Assembly (NCBI RefSeq): GCF_037325665.1
Contig: NC_090261.1
Location: 20,499,515-20,563,514 of the forward strand
Direction: 5' to 3'
Length of the DNA: 64,000 nt
Source: Littorina saxatilis
Lineage: Eukaryota; Mollusca; Gastropoda; Littorinimorpha; Littorinidae
The notes beneath the pieces were generated by a model. The model was not told where the DNA came from, did no database searches, and saw only the letters and a list, made by a program, of their open reading frames with translations. Shown here in pieces: positions 42,501 to 54,127 of this stretch (position 1 is the stretch's first letter; every line of letters begins with the position of its first letter). Position numbers and translations under genes: made by a program.

Positions 42501-45500
42501 TATCATTTTTTTTGCAGCAGGAATCATCACATTTACACATGCATATTTAATCATGCATGCTTAGGCAACAACCCGCCAATGGTTCATATGCTATTTATTC
42601 ATGCTGAGACAGTACATAATATGAAAGTCATCACCGGAGTCAATCATATTCTTATGCATTGTCAAAAAATTAATTTAATGCAATAAGGCCAACAACAATA
42701 AAATATTTGCTTCCGATGACAAGGCAAAACAAATTAGGGTCAGTAGGTTGGTTACTTCTGTTTTTTTTTGTTTGTTTAGTATTTTTATATAGGCACACAT
42801 GGCTTGGTAATGGCTGGAATCATAACAGCTGTGTCCCCGGATGTCAGGAAAGAGCAACTTTCCTTGATGCAAATAGGCAAAATATTTTTTTTAGTTTCAA
42901 TTAATATTTTTTTGGAAGGCTAAAAAAAAAAAGAAGGTTCTGACAGGAGGAATCAGAAACACTGAATTTTCTTTTCAGCCAAAGAGCCATCAGTGGGGTT
43001 GTAACCTTTCTATCCATGAGAAAAAACATGTCATCTACAGTGAACTATTTAGAACAAAATGATTGCTACAGACCCCCCCCCCCCCCCCCAACCATGGATT
43101 ACATGGTTTATTTCAGAAGCAAGGATATACATGCCCAGAGAGGTCAGTGTCCACAAGAGACTACAATTTGTAGTGTGCACGCATTTTTCCAGTTCGCAAA
43201 TACAAAAAGAAATATATACACAGACAGAGGCAAAAAGCAGCTTATGCCTTTATGGGATATAGTAAAATAGTGTGCTTGCATAATAAACAGACAAAATGGG
43301 TAACAAATTAAAAATACATAAAAAAGAGCTTCTTTGATCTTTCCAGTATTGTTCCTAGACTCTGAGAAGAGTCTGGATTAAAAATATGTATAGGGCCAAA
43401 TATCCTGGCTACAAAAACATTGTTCAGGCATAAACACCTCCTAGTCCTACATCATGTACATGTCAAAAGTATCCTACGGTCCACAGACAAGGTGTCAGAA
43501 CAACCAGTAAGATCAAAAAAGTATGCGCTAGTGACGGAAGATCATAGCCTGAGAGTGAGATCAGCATATATATATATATATAAGACAATTTCTTGTCCAT
43601 ACAAATAAACAATGGATGGAAAAGTGTGGTTCATCTGCTCTTAAAACAACCAAACAACACATGACAACAACCCTATCCATAAAAACACTAAAAACACTGA
43701 GTTTCATTACCTTTTGGTGCCTCGAGCTGTTGTTTCGGGTTGACTCTGTGCAGCAAGGGCGGAGGCCTCGTCCTTCGTGTCCACGCTTTTCTTGTCAGAA
43801 CCAGAGGCAACCGCCTGAGGGGACGGAACATCACTGCCGGACAAACGTTCGTTAGCACAACTTTCCCCACCTACACTAGGAGGGGGCCCGCTAGAGGCCG
43901 TAGAAAGTTCAGAGGGCCCACCGGTGCGATCGACAGTTTGTAAGGTGGGGATGGCAACAGAGTCCTCCTTCCCCTTCTTGCCTACCACAGCAGCACCCTC
44001 GGTCATGGACGCTGCGATCTCTTCCATCCCGCAGGACGGGGCCGCTGACTGACGGTTGCCGCTGGCCTCCACCCCTGGGGATGGGGTTCGATCCTCGGCA
44101 GTGGAGCTGGTGGCGCACGATGTTGGAAGCGTTGCTGGATCTTTCTGGTCCTCGGCACAGGTAGGCTGCTTGGACAGGTTGTCTGCTGAAGAACGGGAGG
44201 GGCAGTGTTTAGAGTTGGAGTCCATCTTGCTGGACCGCCCTGCCTTGGTCTGCGTGCAAGAAACCGGGGAACCTCGCACTAAATCTGCAAAGCAAACTTG
44301 AATAAGTACATGTGTTCTCAATATCAAGTATACCAAATTTTTAACACATGATGAAAATCACCTGCGTAACACTTATTTATAATTTTTGCTCAATTCTTAA
44401 AAATGTGACTTCATATTTGTCTCTTTGCCATGCGGTACTTTAGGTAGGTAACTTGGCTCTTAAGCCCCTCCCTTAGGCCAATTGCTTAAAGAAATAAATA
44501 GCATTAACCAAGTTACAAAGGGAAAACAGCAAAAAAGAAACACAATATGATAATTGTTATTGAGTGAGAATCTTACCTGGGCCATCAAGTTTTTGTGCAG
44601 TTTTCTCTACAAAAGAAAAGATAAAGCCAAAGATATATAAAAAATTTTAAATTTCACCCTCATCCCGTGGGGATTCTATTTCTTAACTAAAATCCCACCC
44701 TTAACAGAGCCAAACATATTATATTATAAAAGTATCACTAGCAGAAAGCAGAAGTTTAAACTGTGGGGGAATAAACAATTACATTTTAACAACAACATAA
44801 CATGGCCCATTTTTATGACCTGCTTGAAAGCTTGAAAGAGATATTCTTGAAGGGTGTCTTTGAGTTTGATTTGACTTCGCCCAAACATAAGGTTAGTAAT
44901 AGTATTTAAAAGTTAATTCTTACCTAAGATAAGCATTCACAAGATAAATGTGAGAAACAAGGTTTCATAAAGCACTAATACCTGAGTATATTGACGAAAA
45001 AAATAATTATATTATAGACACAGGAATTGTTTAATGTTTGACTTAAAAGTGATAAATTGAACCAATGTATGGCGTCACATACAAAAAGCGTAGTTACCAC
45101 TGCCAGGAACAAATAATTGCTTCCAATTCCAGTTTCTCAAACAGGGAGACTTGTGAATTTAAAAATGAAAATGGCTGCATATTCAGGGGTGGGACTCTTT
45201 GTGATAAAAAAAAAAGGAAATCCCTTATTTCTAGGTGTTTTTTTTTAAATGGTACATTAAAGGCATACTAACGCACTCCCGTGTTTACAAAGTGTAGTTT
45301 GCCCACAATCGATGTCAAACGCACCATAAGACCATATAATGACGATACGTCACCATGCGCGGACCATAATACATGCATTACAGCTTGTTCTAGCCTCTGA
45401 AAAAGTGAGGATGTCAACAAAGCCGCGGTGTTCTCTCCCTTGCATCAACGTTACATGTGTTGCCAAATCTATAAATAGGACGATCCAGATCAAAATGAAA

Positions 45501-48500
45501 ATTCAAATATCTCAACATTTAAGGGGTCCTAGACCACAATATTTTGCAGGGAACTTAATTTAGTCTGTCTCCAGCTGTTGGTAAAGCAATTAGCGTGTAT
45601 AGTCATCAAGTACATATGGCTTTAAAATCTGTGCAATCTGGTGCATTCTGAGACTAAAATTCAACTCGTTTGGATCAGATAAAAAAGACATTCTCCTCAC
45701 TCCCCCTCAAAAAAAACCAAAAAAAAACACTTTCACACAACAATGGTAACATTGTAATGGTGCATACTAACGTAATGAACCATGTATCCATAATCCAATA
45801 CTGGCAATAGTATGATCCAAGTGACGCCCCAATGCATTGAAGCTCAAAATGACTATTAGTTATCAGGAGTTTTCAGTCAGCACAATTTAACTCTCAAGCC
45901 TCCAGTGTTCTGTTCCATCTTCACTTCTCTCCATATCATTCAGTCAACAAGTTATAGATACTGTGATGAAATGGGACACGAAAAAGTAGATTACTCCAGC
46001 GGAATTCGTAAGTTGTGTCCGCGGAAATCCGCGGAAAAGTCCCACCCCTGATATTGTCTGTATCAGCAGCACAAGAATATTAGATCGATACATTTACCCC
46101 GTTAGATTTGGTGAGGTGGGTTATATTCAGCCGTTTTAGGTCTCACAACTTTTCAATATTATGTATTATAACAAACTTTAACGTGACAATTACAAGCATT
46201 CAAAGTGCCAAGTGCCACCGATTAATTTCCCTTTTAGATGCATTCCAGACACTTATATCTCAGAATTAAACCAAGGAATAATGCTTAAATACATTTGGTT
46301 CAATTTTCCTGTGGAAAGCTACCTGTACTGGAGAATGATTCACTGCCAAGCATGATTTCATATATCAGAGAACAGACAAACCAGATGTGTTTATCAACCG
46401 CAGGAACACTTACCCTGATAGCACTTTGAACACAGCCCCAGAGTCTTGTCAGACCTGCACAGAAATGCCACACATACTAAACATAAATCATATTCTGGAG
46501 TCCACATTATCTTTTTTAAGTGAAAACAATCTCAGTTTATAATATGTACCGGTACTATTTCTCGTTTCTGAATAAATTTATTTTTGACAGTTTGAAAAAA
46601 GTTACAGGGTCGGCAGCATAAAGTAGGGTTGGTCGATCCAGATTTTTTTCCTCTTCGCCTCAGCACCTACTGACCTAAGCTTTCTTTCTTTCTTTATTTG
46701 GTGTTTAACGTCGTTTTCAACCGTTCAAGGTTATATCGCGACGGGGAAAGGGGGGGGATGGGATAGAGCCACTTGTTAATTGTTTCTTGTTCACAAAAGC
46801 ACTAATCAAAAAATTGCTCCAGGGGCTTGCAACGTAGTACAATATATGACCTTACTGGGAGAATGCAAGTTTCCAGCACAAAGGACTTAACATTTCTTAC
46901 TATACTGCTTGACTAAAATCCCCACAAACATTGACTATATTCTATACAAGAAACACTTAACAAGGGTAAAAGGAGAAACAGAATCGGTTAGTCGCCTCTT
47001 ACGACATGCTGGGGAGCATCGGGTAAATTCTTCCCCCAAACCCGCGGGGGGTGAGCAGCACCTAAGCTAAGCCTGTCATAACAAATCCAGGTACAGATCT
47101 CAAATGCAGAGCTCTATTAATCTGAAACCAAGCAAAATACACCTACAAGATAAGCATCCAAAACACATAAATATAAACTCTAATTCTATGATTTAAAATA
47201 AAAACAAGTCACGTGAAGCGATATAAAAACATTAACTGATTTAGTCAAGCCGTCGGCATCAAAGTAACAGATAAACACAATAAACAGTCATCGCCGAGAC
47301 TATATTTCAGATAGTCTCGACTAACCACACCTCATATTAGAGACGGGGTCACGCTTGTCTCCGGGTACTGGGTAGCGTGGAAACGCAGTACTTACTCAGG
47401 GATGTTGCTACAAATTCATACCTATAGGACAAATGTCCTGAGTTCTTCAGCATCAATAGGACATTTGACCGCTTTCAGAAAGTGTAATAGGACATTATGA
47501 ATTTGCGCCAAACAGCTTATAACACATTCCATGGAATTGTTCCAAAGTCATGCGCCCACACACACACGCACACACACACACACACACCCACGCGCTGTAG
47601 AACACACACATAATATAGTAAATACATCAACACAGTGTGTGTATAATGTTGTATTTGTTTAGTTTCAAAGAAACCACAAAAAAGAAACCAACATGAACAA
47701 CTTCAGAGCTCTTCCTTTGATTAAATACTGCATGATTTGGATAAAAGTTGAAAAACAAAATGATCGGTTTGATCTAATGCTGATCTTTTGCAGGCTTTAG
47801 TTTTTTTTCAGCGGCATAATTCAGTGCTTCGTCTCGTATCGAAAACAAAAGCAGACTACAAATTTAGTCAGTTGGAGTTGTCTCCCGTACGGTACTCCTG
47901 TAGCATGCACTGATCTAAAAAGAATCCACTATTTTTAGATCAGTGCGCTGCACCGAGACGGTTATACCCAAACGGCGCATACCGCAAACGGTTCGGGAAT
48001 TCCCGACAAAAGAAAAGATCCGCACGCGGCACTGACAACTTCAGTGTCAGCTGAACACGAGAGCGTTCGGTCTTTTAGAAGATTTGTATCTTGAAATGAA
48101 AATTAACGAATATCGCGCTGTCCAAAGGAATGGAGTACATATCGGACAATGACCACGCTCAGGCTAAAACGATAGGACATCTGACCGACATGCAGCAATG
48201 TGAATCGGACATTTGGGGATTTTCATCGTTATATGTCCGATATCCGACGCCTAACGACATCCCTGCTTACTTAACCTATTTTCTGTCATTCTGAGCACAG
48301 TTTTAGAGTAAACAAGACATATGTATATATTTTTGAATTCAGGAGAAATTGAGGAACACGATGCAATCATTTTTAAATCTGTTATTAGTGTTAGTGAAAA
48401 TTCGATTTTAATGACAACTTTAATGAGCAAACTCATTAACTAGTTTTTAAGCCTCCAAGCTGAAATGCAATACCATAGTCCGGGCTTCGTGGAAGATTAC

Positions 48501-48692
48501 TTCACCAAAATGTCAACCAATTTGGTTCAAAAATGAGGGCGTGAAAGTGCTGCCTCAACTTTCACGAAAAGACAGATATGACGTCATCAAAGACAATCGA
48601 AAAAATTAAAAAAACGTCTGGTGATATTATATATACCCACGAACTCTCATGTGAAATTTCATGAAGATTGGTCTAGTAGTTTTCTCTGAATC

Positions 48693-48748
<56 letters not shown>

Positions 48749-49689
48749 ACCACCACCCTCGTCTCGATTCCCCCGCCCAGTCTATGTTAAAAAGCAAGAA
48801 TTTACAATGACATCACCAGAGACACGAAGGTGAAGGTACAAAATTCCCAAACAGTAACCGCATGGGGTTCCTGGCCTCAATCAGCCTGAAGATTTGCAGT
48901 GTCACAAAATCAGTACTTGTAGTTTGTGAGTGAACATTGACAATGACAATGACAATTGACATACTCTACTTTTGTCACATTCATGCTTATGCCTACAAAA
49001 TCAAAGCACCAACCGAACTGTTACCAGCAAGCACAAAAGGAGAGATTAATTAAATGAAATCCTCCCCGCGACGACAACAAAAGCTAGCTTGCGCTGTACG
49101 ACTACGAGAACCCGACAACGCTGAAGACGGCACTGCTGACCCTCCCCCGTCACACTCTTCGCAAATAAGCTCATAAAGTAAGTGTCGAGCTGCAGTGAAC
49201 AGTTCTCGGCGAAAGAAAAGCCTTCGTTACGCTAAAAACAACTAACGTCATGGATACTAAACGCCTGCTCGGCCTCTTTTGTAGACGGAGCAGGGAAAAC
49301 CTTTTGTGCATCAGCTCGGGGCAGAAACGATTTTTTTCACTTGCGTGACGTGATCCGACAAGCAACGTCCCGTTTCATCCCATCTCTAACCTAATCATTT
49401 CCCATAAACAGTGTCTAAACTGCTTCTTCTATCAAAAACAAACCAAAACGCACGTACAACGTTACCTTATACAACCGTATGAAACGTCAACAGACTTTTT
49501 TATCTGTTCCTCAGGCAACAAAAGCGAAGCCCGATGCCATCTTGGATGGATGGGTTGGTCCGATACGACCCAACCTACCTTGCCGACAATTGTCCGTTAT
49601 GAGCGTTTTAAAGCCTCTTTACATGCTCATACTCACCCCCAAAATCCACACGGGCACAGGGGAGGTTCACCGCTGCTCGAATCTTCCAT
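39555..49689 (-). CDS. ZFAND3: AN1-type zinc finger protein 3
   Basis: Six minus-strand coding exons: 49637-49689, 46414-46454, 44577-44606, 43711-44284, 41348-41478 and 39555-39706. GT-AG borders and phases all fit; 326 aa. The N-terminus [18 protein letters not shown] joins [13 protein letters not shown] to make the A20-type finger (C12, C14, C26, C29), split by intron 1. A Ser/Ala/Pro-rich disordered region (about residues 43-233) follows, then the AN1 finger: [41 protein letters not shown] (about 255-300), and a basic tail ([15 protein letters not shown]). The AN1 block and following LHRLPE sequence are diagnostic of ZFAND3 rather than ZFAND5/6. It is longer than the human protein (227 aa) because of the middle exon. 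A20/AN1 proteins are linked to ubiquitin and stress responses; the exact role of ZFAND3 is less settled. The start is the first ATG before the finger. Confidence 0.96.
39937..40746 (+). mobile_element. Non-autonomous element with GACTCACATGC ends (copy 1)
   Basis: Near the left end 'acgactcacatgctt' and near the right end 'gcttcgcatgtgagtc' form imperfect subterminal inverted repeats. The interior contains about nine TCAAGGTCA/TGACCTTGA motifs and a terminal block of CCGGACGG units. A reverse copy with high identity lies at 55961-56734. The short ORFs in it (such as [10 protein letters not shown]...) are repeat translation. It sits in intron 5 of ZFAND3. Confidence 0.82.
41230..41347 (-). mobile_element. 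tRNA-like SINE fragment in ZFAND3 intron 5
   Basis: The minus strand contains 'ggtccggggtttgaatctca', a B-box-like sequence next to the exon 5 donor. Only a fragment is recognisable. Confidence 0.4.
45184..46050. mobile_element. hAT-like MITE, 867 bp, 5-bp target duplication
   Basis: The exact inverted ends CAGGGGTGGGACT and AGTCCCACCCCTG are flanked by ATATT (45179-45183 and 46051-46055). The interior is non-coding and AT-rich. It lies in ZFAND3 intron 2. Confidence 0.88.
46677..47055 (-). mobile_element. SINE-like repeat (reverse copy of 35150-35518)
   Basis: It starts with TTTCTTTCTTTATTTGGTG and ends 'cccaaacccgcggggg' on the plus strand, a full-length reverse-complement match to the copy at 35150-35518. 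Confidence 0.78.
47203..47290 (+). repeat. Diverged fragment of the CATTTAGTCAAG MITE family
   Basis: 'aacaagtcacgtgaagcgat' and 'tttagtcaagccgtcggc' resemble the first 60 bp of the elements at 50367 and 61157, with several changes. Confidence 0.5.
47397..48265. mobile_element. hAT-like MITE, 869 bp, 6-bp target duplication
   Basis: The ends CAGGGATGTTGCTA and TAACGACATCCCTG are imperfect inverted repeats flanked by CTTACT (47391-47396 and 48266-48271). It is non-coding, with several 'aggacat' motifs near both ends. It lies in ZFAND3 intron 1. Confidence 0.85.
48280..48790 (+). mobile_element. 5'-truncated copy of the CATTTAGTCAAG MITE family
   Basis: It matches the right half of 50367-51252 ('aagctgaaatgcaatacc', 'tctagtagttttctctgaat', a CA run, 'ctcgtctcgattcccccgcc'), with the left end missing. 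Confidence 0.78.
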
Positions 49690-50366
49690 GTACCAACATC
49701 CAAAAAAAGTGAAAATAGGCAATTTGATGGAAATAAAAGAAGTCTTGTTTGTGAAGGAATGACAGAAACACCAGCTGGTTATTTTTTTCTGTCCAGAACG
49801 AGGCTTGGAGAGATATCCGGGTCAGAGGTCAAATGCAGCAGCGGGTCATGTAAGAAGGCGCCGAGTGCCTGGCATCCAAGCACAGTGAAAACTGTTCATG
49901 CATCTCAGTCTCAGACATGATCAAAACTGATTTTTCAAGGAAGCATACTAAACAGCAACAAGGAGGAATTAGTGGAAAATGGCAGACTGCTTCAGTCTTG
50001 GCAAGCGGAATAATTATTCGCATATTTTTTAGGACCGCAGTGCTGTAGCACTGTCACTGAGTTGTCCGTGACGTCAGTCAGTCAAGTAACATCTAGATTC
50101 TACAGTCGTCAAGGCGGGCTAAAATGAGGCAAGGTTGTGGCATCCAAATAACAAAACAAAAAACAAAGGAACAGACACACAGACAAACAAAGAAACAAAA
50201 CAAAACGACAGTAAAAATATTTTAAAAAAGTAAAAGAGAAAAAGAGAAACATGCCGTAGGATAAATACTTGACTCGAAGTACGGATAGGAAAAAACTCAG
50301 TGACTTGAAGAACTTGCACGCACAAGCGAAAGTTGGGTTTGGTAGCAGAAAAGAAAAATCGTAGTA
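49690..50366 (-). promoter_or_regulatory. 5'UTR/promoter side of ZFAND3
   Basis: This lies upstream of the ZFAND3 start codon on the minus strand. It contains TGACGTCA-like sequence (about 50070) but no firm core promoter. No other gene was recognised. The exact transcription start is unknown. Confidence 0.35.
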
Positions 50367-51252
50367 GAAAAAACAAGTCGCGTAAGGCGAAAATACAACA
50401 TTTAGTCAAGTAGCTGTCGAACTCACAGAATGAAACTGAACGCAATGCAATCAGTTTCAGCAAGACCGTATGTACTCGTAGCATCGTCAGTCCACCGCTC
50501 ATGCTCATGGCAAAGGCAGTGAAATTGACAAGAAGAGCGGTTTAGTAGTTGCGCTGAGAAGGATAGCACGCTTTTCTGTACCTCTCTTCGTTTTAACTTT
50601 CTGAGCGTGTTTTTAATCCAAACATATCATATCTATATGTTTTTGGAATCAGGAACCGACAAGGAATAACTGAGATGAAAGTGTTTTTAAATTGATTTCG
50701 AAAATTTAATTTTGATAATGATTTTTATATTTTTAATTTTCAGAGCTTGTTTTTAATCCAAATATAACATATTTATATGTTTTTGGAATCAGAAAATGAT
50801 GGAGAATAAGATAAACGTAAATTTGGATCGTCTCATATATATTTTTTTTTTTTACAATTTTCAGATTTTTAATGACCAAAGTCATTAATTAATTTTTAAG
50901 CCACCAAGCTGAAATGCAATACCGAAGTCCGGGCTTCGTCGAAGACTACTTGACCAAAATGTCAACCAATTTGGTTGAAAAATGAGAGCGTGACAGTGCC
51001 GCCTCAACTTTCACGAAAAGCCGGATATGACGTCATCAGACATTTATCGAAAAAAAGAAAAAAACGTTCGGGGATATCAATCCCAGGAACTCTCATGTAA
51101 AATTTCATAAAGATCGGTCCAGTAGTTTGGTCTGAATCGCTCTACACGCACGCACGCACGCACGTACGCACACACACACATACACCACGACCCTCGTTTC
51201 GATTCCCCCTCTATGTTAAAACATTTAGTCAAAACTTGACTAAATGTAAAAA
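50367..51252 (+). mobile_element. MITE-like element, CATTTAGTCAAG family (fullest copy)
   Basis: It begins 'aacaagtcgcgtaaggcg' followed by ACATTTAGTCAAG, and ends ACATTTAGTCAAAACTTGACTAAATGT, itself an inverted pair. It is non-coding and AT-rich with an ACGC/CA microsatellite near the right end. Related copies lie at 61157-62022, 48280-48790 and 47203-47290. Confidence 0.82.
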
Positions 51253-51681
51253 GTAAAAAATAAATGCCAGGAAATAAAACCTTAGACACAACCAATGTGT
51301 TTATCAATGCTCTCTCGATGCCAAACTAGAGCCGGATAAAAACTGGGAAGACCGTGGCCGGACAGGCTGAGACAAATGAACACTTTCTGTTTGTTCCCGA
51401 GTCGCCATTGATTCAGTTTCCGAATGTGAAAGGTTCGGAAAACTCTGATGTTTCGTTTGATGTCAGTGTTACGGACTCTCTCTGGACTATCACTCACTGA
51501 CGGACACACGTACAAAGACATAGGCTACACATCTTTCTCTTCATTTCGCCGTCCACAACAGAGTGACAGTGTGACAACAGCAGAATACTGGCATGGGCGG
51601 CATACTTTATTCTTCGCAGTGTTCGCTTCCCTCCTCATCTTCGCCTACCCAGCTGAAGCCGGGTGGTCACTGACAAGCCAC
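51253..51681. other. No gene recognised
   Basis: Unique-looking sequence left of the nested element. It contains short frames only. Confidence 0.4.
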
Positions 51682-52417
51682 AACATACACCGGTGACACT
51701 GTGACGGTTCCCCTACGCTCTGTGTTCGGTGCCCTGACCCTTTGTGTTCGGTTCCCACTCGGTTCCCACACGCCAAAATTCGCGGACAAAACATCCATTT
51801 ATGGTAGTATTACGCAATGTTGCTCTCTGAGAATGGTCTTGTTAGATCTGTGAGTGTTTACACTACATGCCTAGGTGCTGTTGGATTGAAGGTTTTTGAT
51901 ATTTTAGCCGTTATTAGGTAGAATGCCTTCCACTTTACTGCAAAACTGCATAATTCGTAGCATCGGCAAGAAATATCCTACCAAAAAATGCCTGCTTGGA
52001 ACTGTCGTTGGTCCAGCAAAAAGTTCAACATGTCTGTAGCAGACAGCCCAAGTTTCAAGATTGTAGGGCCATCCAAACAGCCGTAATAATAAAAACAACA
52101 AAAGTAGTCAGTGAAATTGGCTGTGTTCGGTCCCCACACACTTTTGTGACGTAGGCGTGACGGTTCCCATAATTCATTGTGTCGGTCCCCACTTTCTGTG
52201 TCGGACCCCACTTTCAACCTAATTTCTCTGTGACGGACCCCACAACCAGCCTATTTTGTGTCGGTCCCCACACCTTCTTGGATTTATGACTTGCCGGTTA
52301 CTTGTATCATTGTATTCATTGAATCTAATTGTCTCGGAGTTATTTTTCAGCAACAACCGGCAAGGCAGCACCTTTTGTGATACCAAGTAAGTCAGATGAC
52401 ATCAGTATGTGTGTGTA

Positions 52418-52500
<83 letters not shown>

Positions 52501-52903
52501 AACTTTATTAGTTTATGCCACAAATAATATATAACATTATTTATCTCTGGGACGGTTCCCAGTATACCAGCAAATTATGTGTTGATCCACCCACACCTTC
52601 TTGAACTGGCCTTCCCAATATCTACTCTTAGTCTTACGGCCTTGGAGATATGCAATTTGGCACATTTTTAAAATAAAAGATCCACCTGTCGTATGTGAGA
52701 TTCAGTTTTCAGAGCAAAATGCTGCCCAGGGACTTCTAGTGGTGATTGGAAAAAAAAAGAGTACTTGCCTGTGTCAAGTATGTGTCTTTATCCATGCTTG
52801 TTGTAAGAGGCAACTTTTCCCAGCTCCTTGTGTTCATGACTGCTTTCTCTTAAAATTAATTACTTTATGACAGTCAGAATACAATGGAACAAGGCTACAT
52901 AAA

Positions 52904-53013
52904 CCCTGACAGCCTACGACAACGGCCCGACTAAGGCTCAACACCGCGCCAATAAATTCAGCATTGGGCCAATGTTGGGCCATGATTGCTCCGTTTTCGT
53001 AGGCTATCAGGGT
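52904..53013. mobile_element. 110-bp palindromic MITE in element 1
   Basis: CCCTGACAGCCTACGA and TCGTAGGCTATCAGGG are imperfect inverted ends. The inside has a smaller inverted pair around 'ttgggccaatgttgggcc'. The inverted copy in element 2 is at about 57685-57795. Confidence 0.8.
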
Positions 53014-53107
53014 CAAAGATACATATTGGTAAACTAGTAAAATACATGTTCAGCATCATCAGCAATACCACAAAAGGATTAAAACAAGAAATTCCTCCGA
53101 TAGGAAC

Positions 53108-53387
53108 TACACCCCCGTCAAAGGGAAATAACCTTCTCAGTTGGTGGCAGTGAGAATGGTTATTTCCCTTTGACCAACGGGGGTGTCCGTCTATACCAGG
53201 CCTTGTATAATTTTAATCCACCAATAACTCCCTAACCGTGTGTTTGACTGGTCCCAATTTTTGTAAGGACCGTCTCGGGAATGTATAGAACCTGTTCACC
53301 AAGTTTCGGTCCGTTCATTCTTGAGATCTACTTGCGAACACAAACACATCGAGTGAAACCTATACACACCCCTATACCGGGGGTGTA
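53108..53387. mobile_element. 280-bp MITE with an internal hairpin, in element 1
   Basis: The ends are TACACCCCCG and CCGGGGGTGTA. Inside, 53110-53133 and 53158-53185 form a near-perfect hairpin (GTCAAAGGGAAATAACC against GGTTATTTCCCTTTGAC). The inverted copy in element 2 is at about 57307-57590. Confidence 0.78.
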
Positions 53388-53459
53388 AAAATCCTATTAG
53401 CTGTATGTCAGCGGCACAATGCAACCAGAACCAGCGTTTATGTGGAGTGATCGGGTGCT

Positions 53460-53900
53460 GGTCACTACCGCGAGCGTCACTACCGCGAGTACCACTACCG
53501 CGTCTCACACTAAAGTTGTGTTTCCGTACCCGCGATAGCGTTTTTCCAGCGGTGCGACGAAAATCAAGCACATAGAAAATGACCAGGAGTGTTTCCACAC
53601 GCGCGACGCGTTAGCGGCGCGACAAGCGGCAAGCGACGCGATTTTTTTGAAAGGGTCCTGGGGCGATTTTTTCGCGTTGTCGCGCGGCAACGCGGGAGTT
53701 TACAGATTTTACCGCATGTTTAAAACGCAAGTACGGAAACACGTCACGCGTTTGCGCGCGTTTTCTTTTGTCGCTGCCGCTGTCGCGGGTACGGAAACAG
53801 AACTTACCGCGAGTACGACACTACCGCGAGTACGACACTACCGCGAGTATAACACTACCGCGTGTCACACTACCGCGAGTATAACATTACCGCGTGTCAT
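53460..53900 (+). repeat. CACTACCGCGAG array interrupted by a TA MITE
   Basis: Units of 14-15 bp (CACTACCGCGAGTA and CACTACCGCGTGTCA) fill 53460-53512 and 53805-53900. Between them, 53513-53804 is a MITE with inverted ends of about 26 bp (TGTTTCCGTACCCGCGA) flanked by TA. Deleting it rebuilds an array unit. Confidence 0.85.
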
Positions 53901-54127
53901 TTTATGACTTCCATGGCTGAAGGCAAAGGTTGAAATGTTTCCTTGAAATATAAAACAAAAAGGCCTGGTCTGTTCTCTGAACACTAATTCAATGTTTGTC
54001 ATGCTAACCAAGAACTCAAAACGATCAGAACACACTATCAGAATACATATAGAATGGGTTGCTTCCAATCAAAGCCGTTAGAACACAAACTCACAAGAAG
54101 TAAGTTTGCATGCGTTCTCTCTACGGT

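Noticed and set aside
43740-44301. Plus-strand frames opposite the large ZFAND3 exon
   Set aside because: They are antisense shadows of the real minus-strand exon at 43711-44284, whose splice phases fit.
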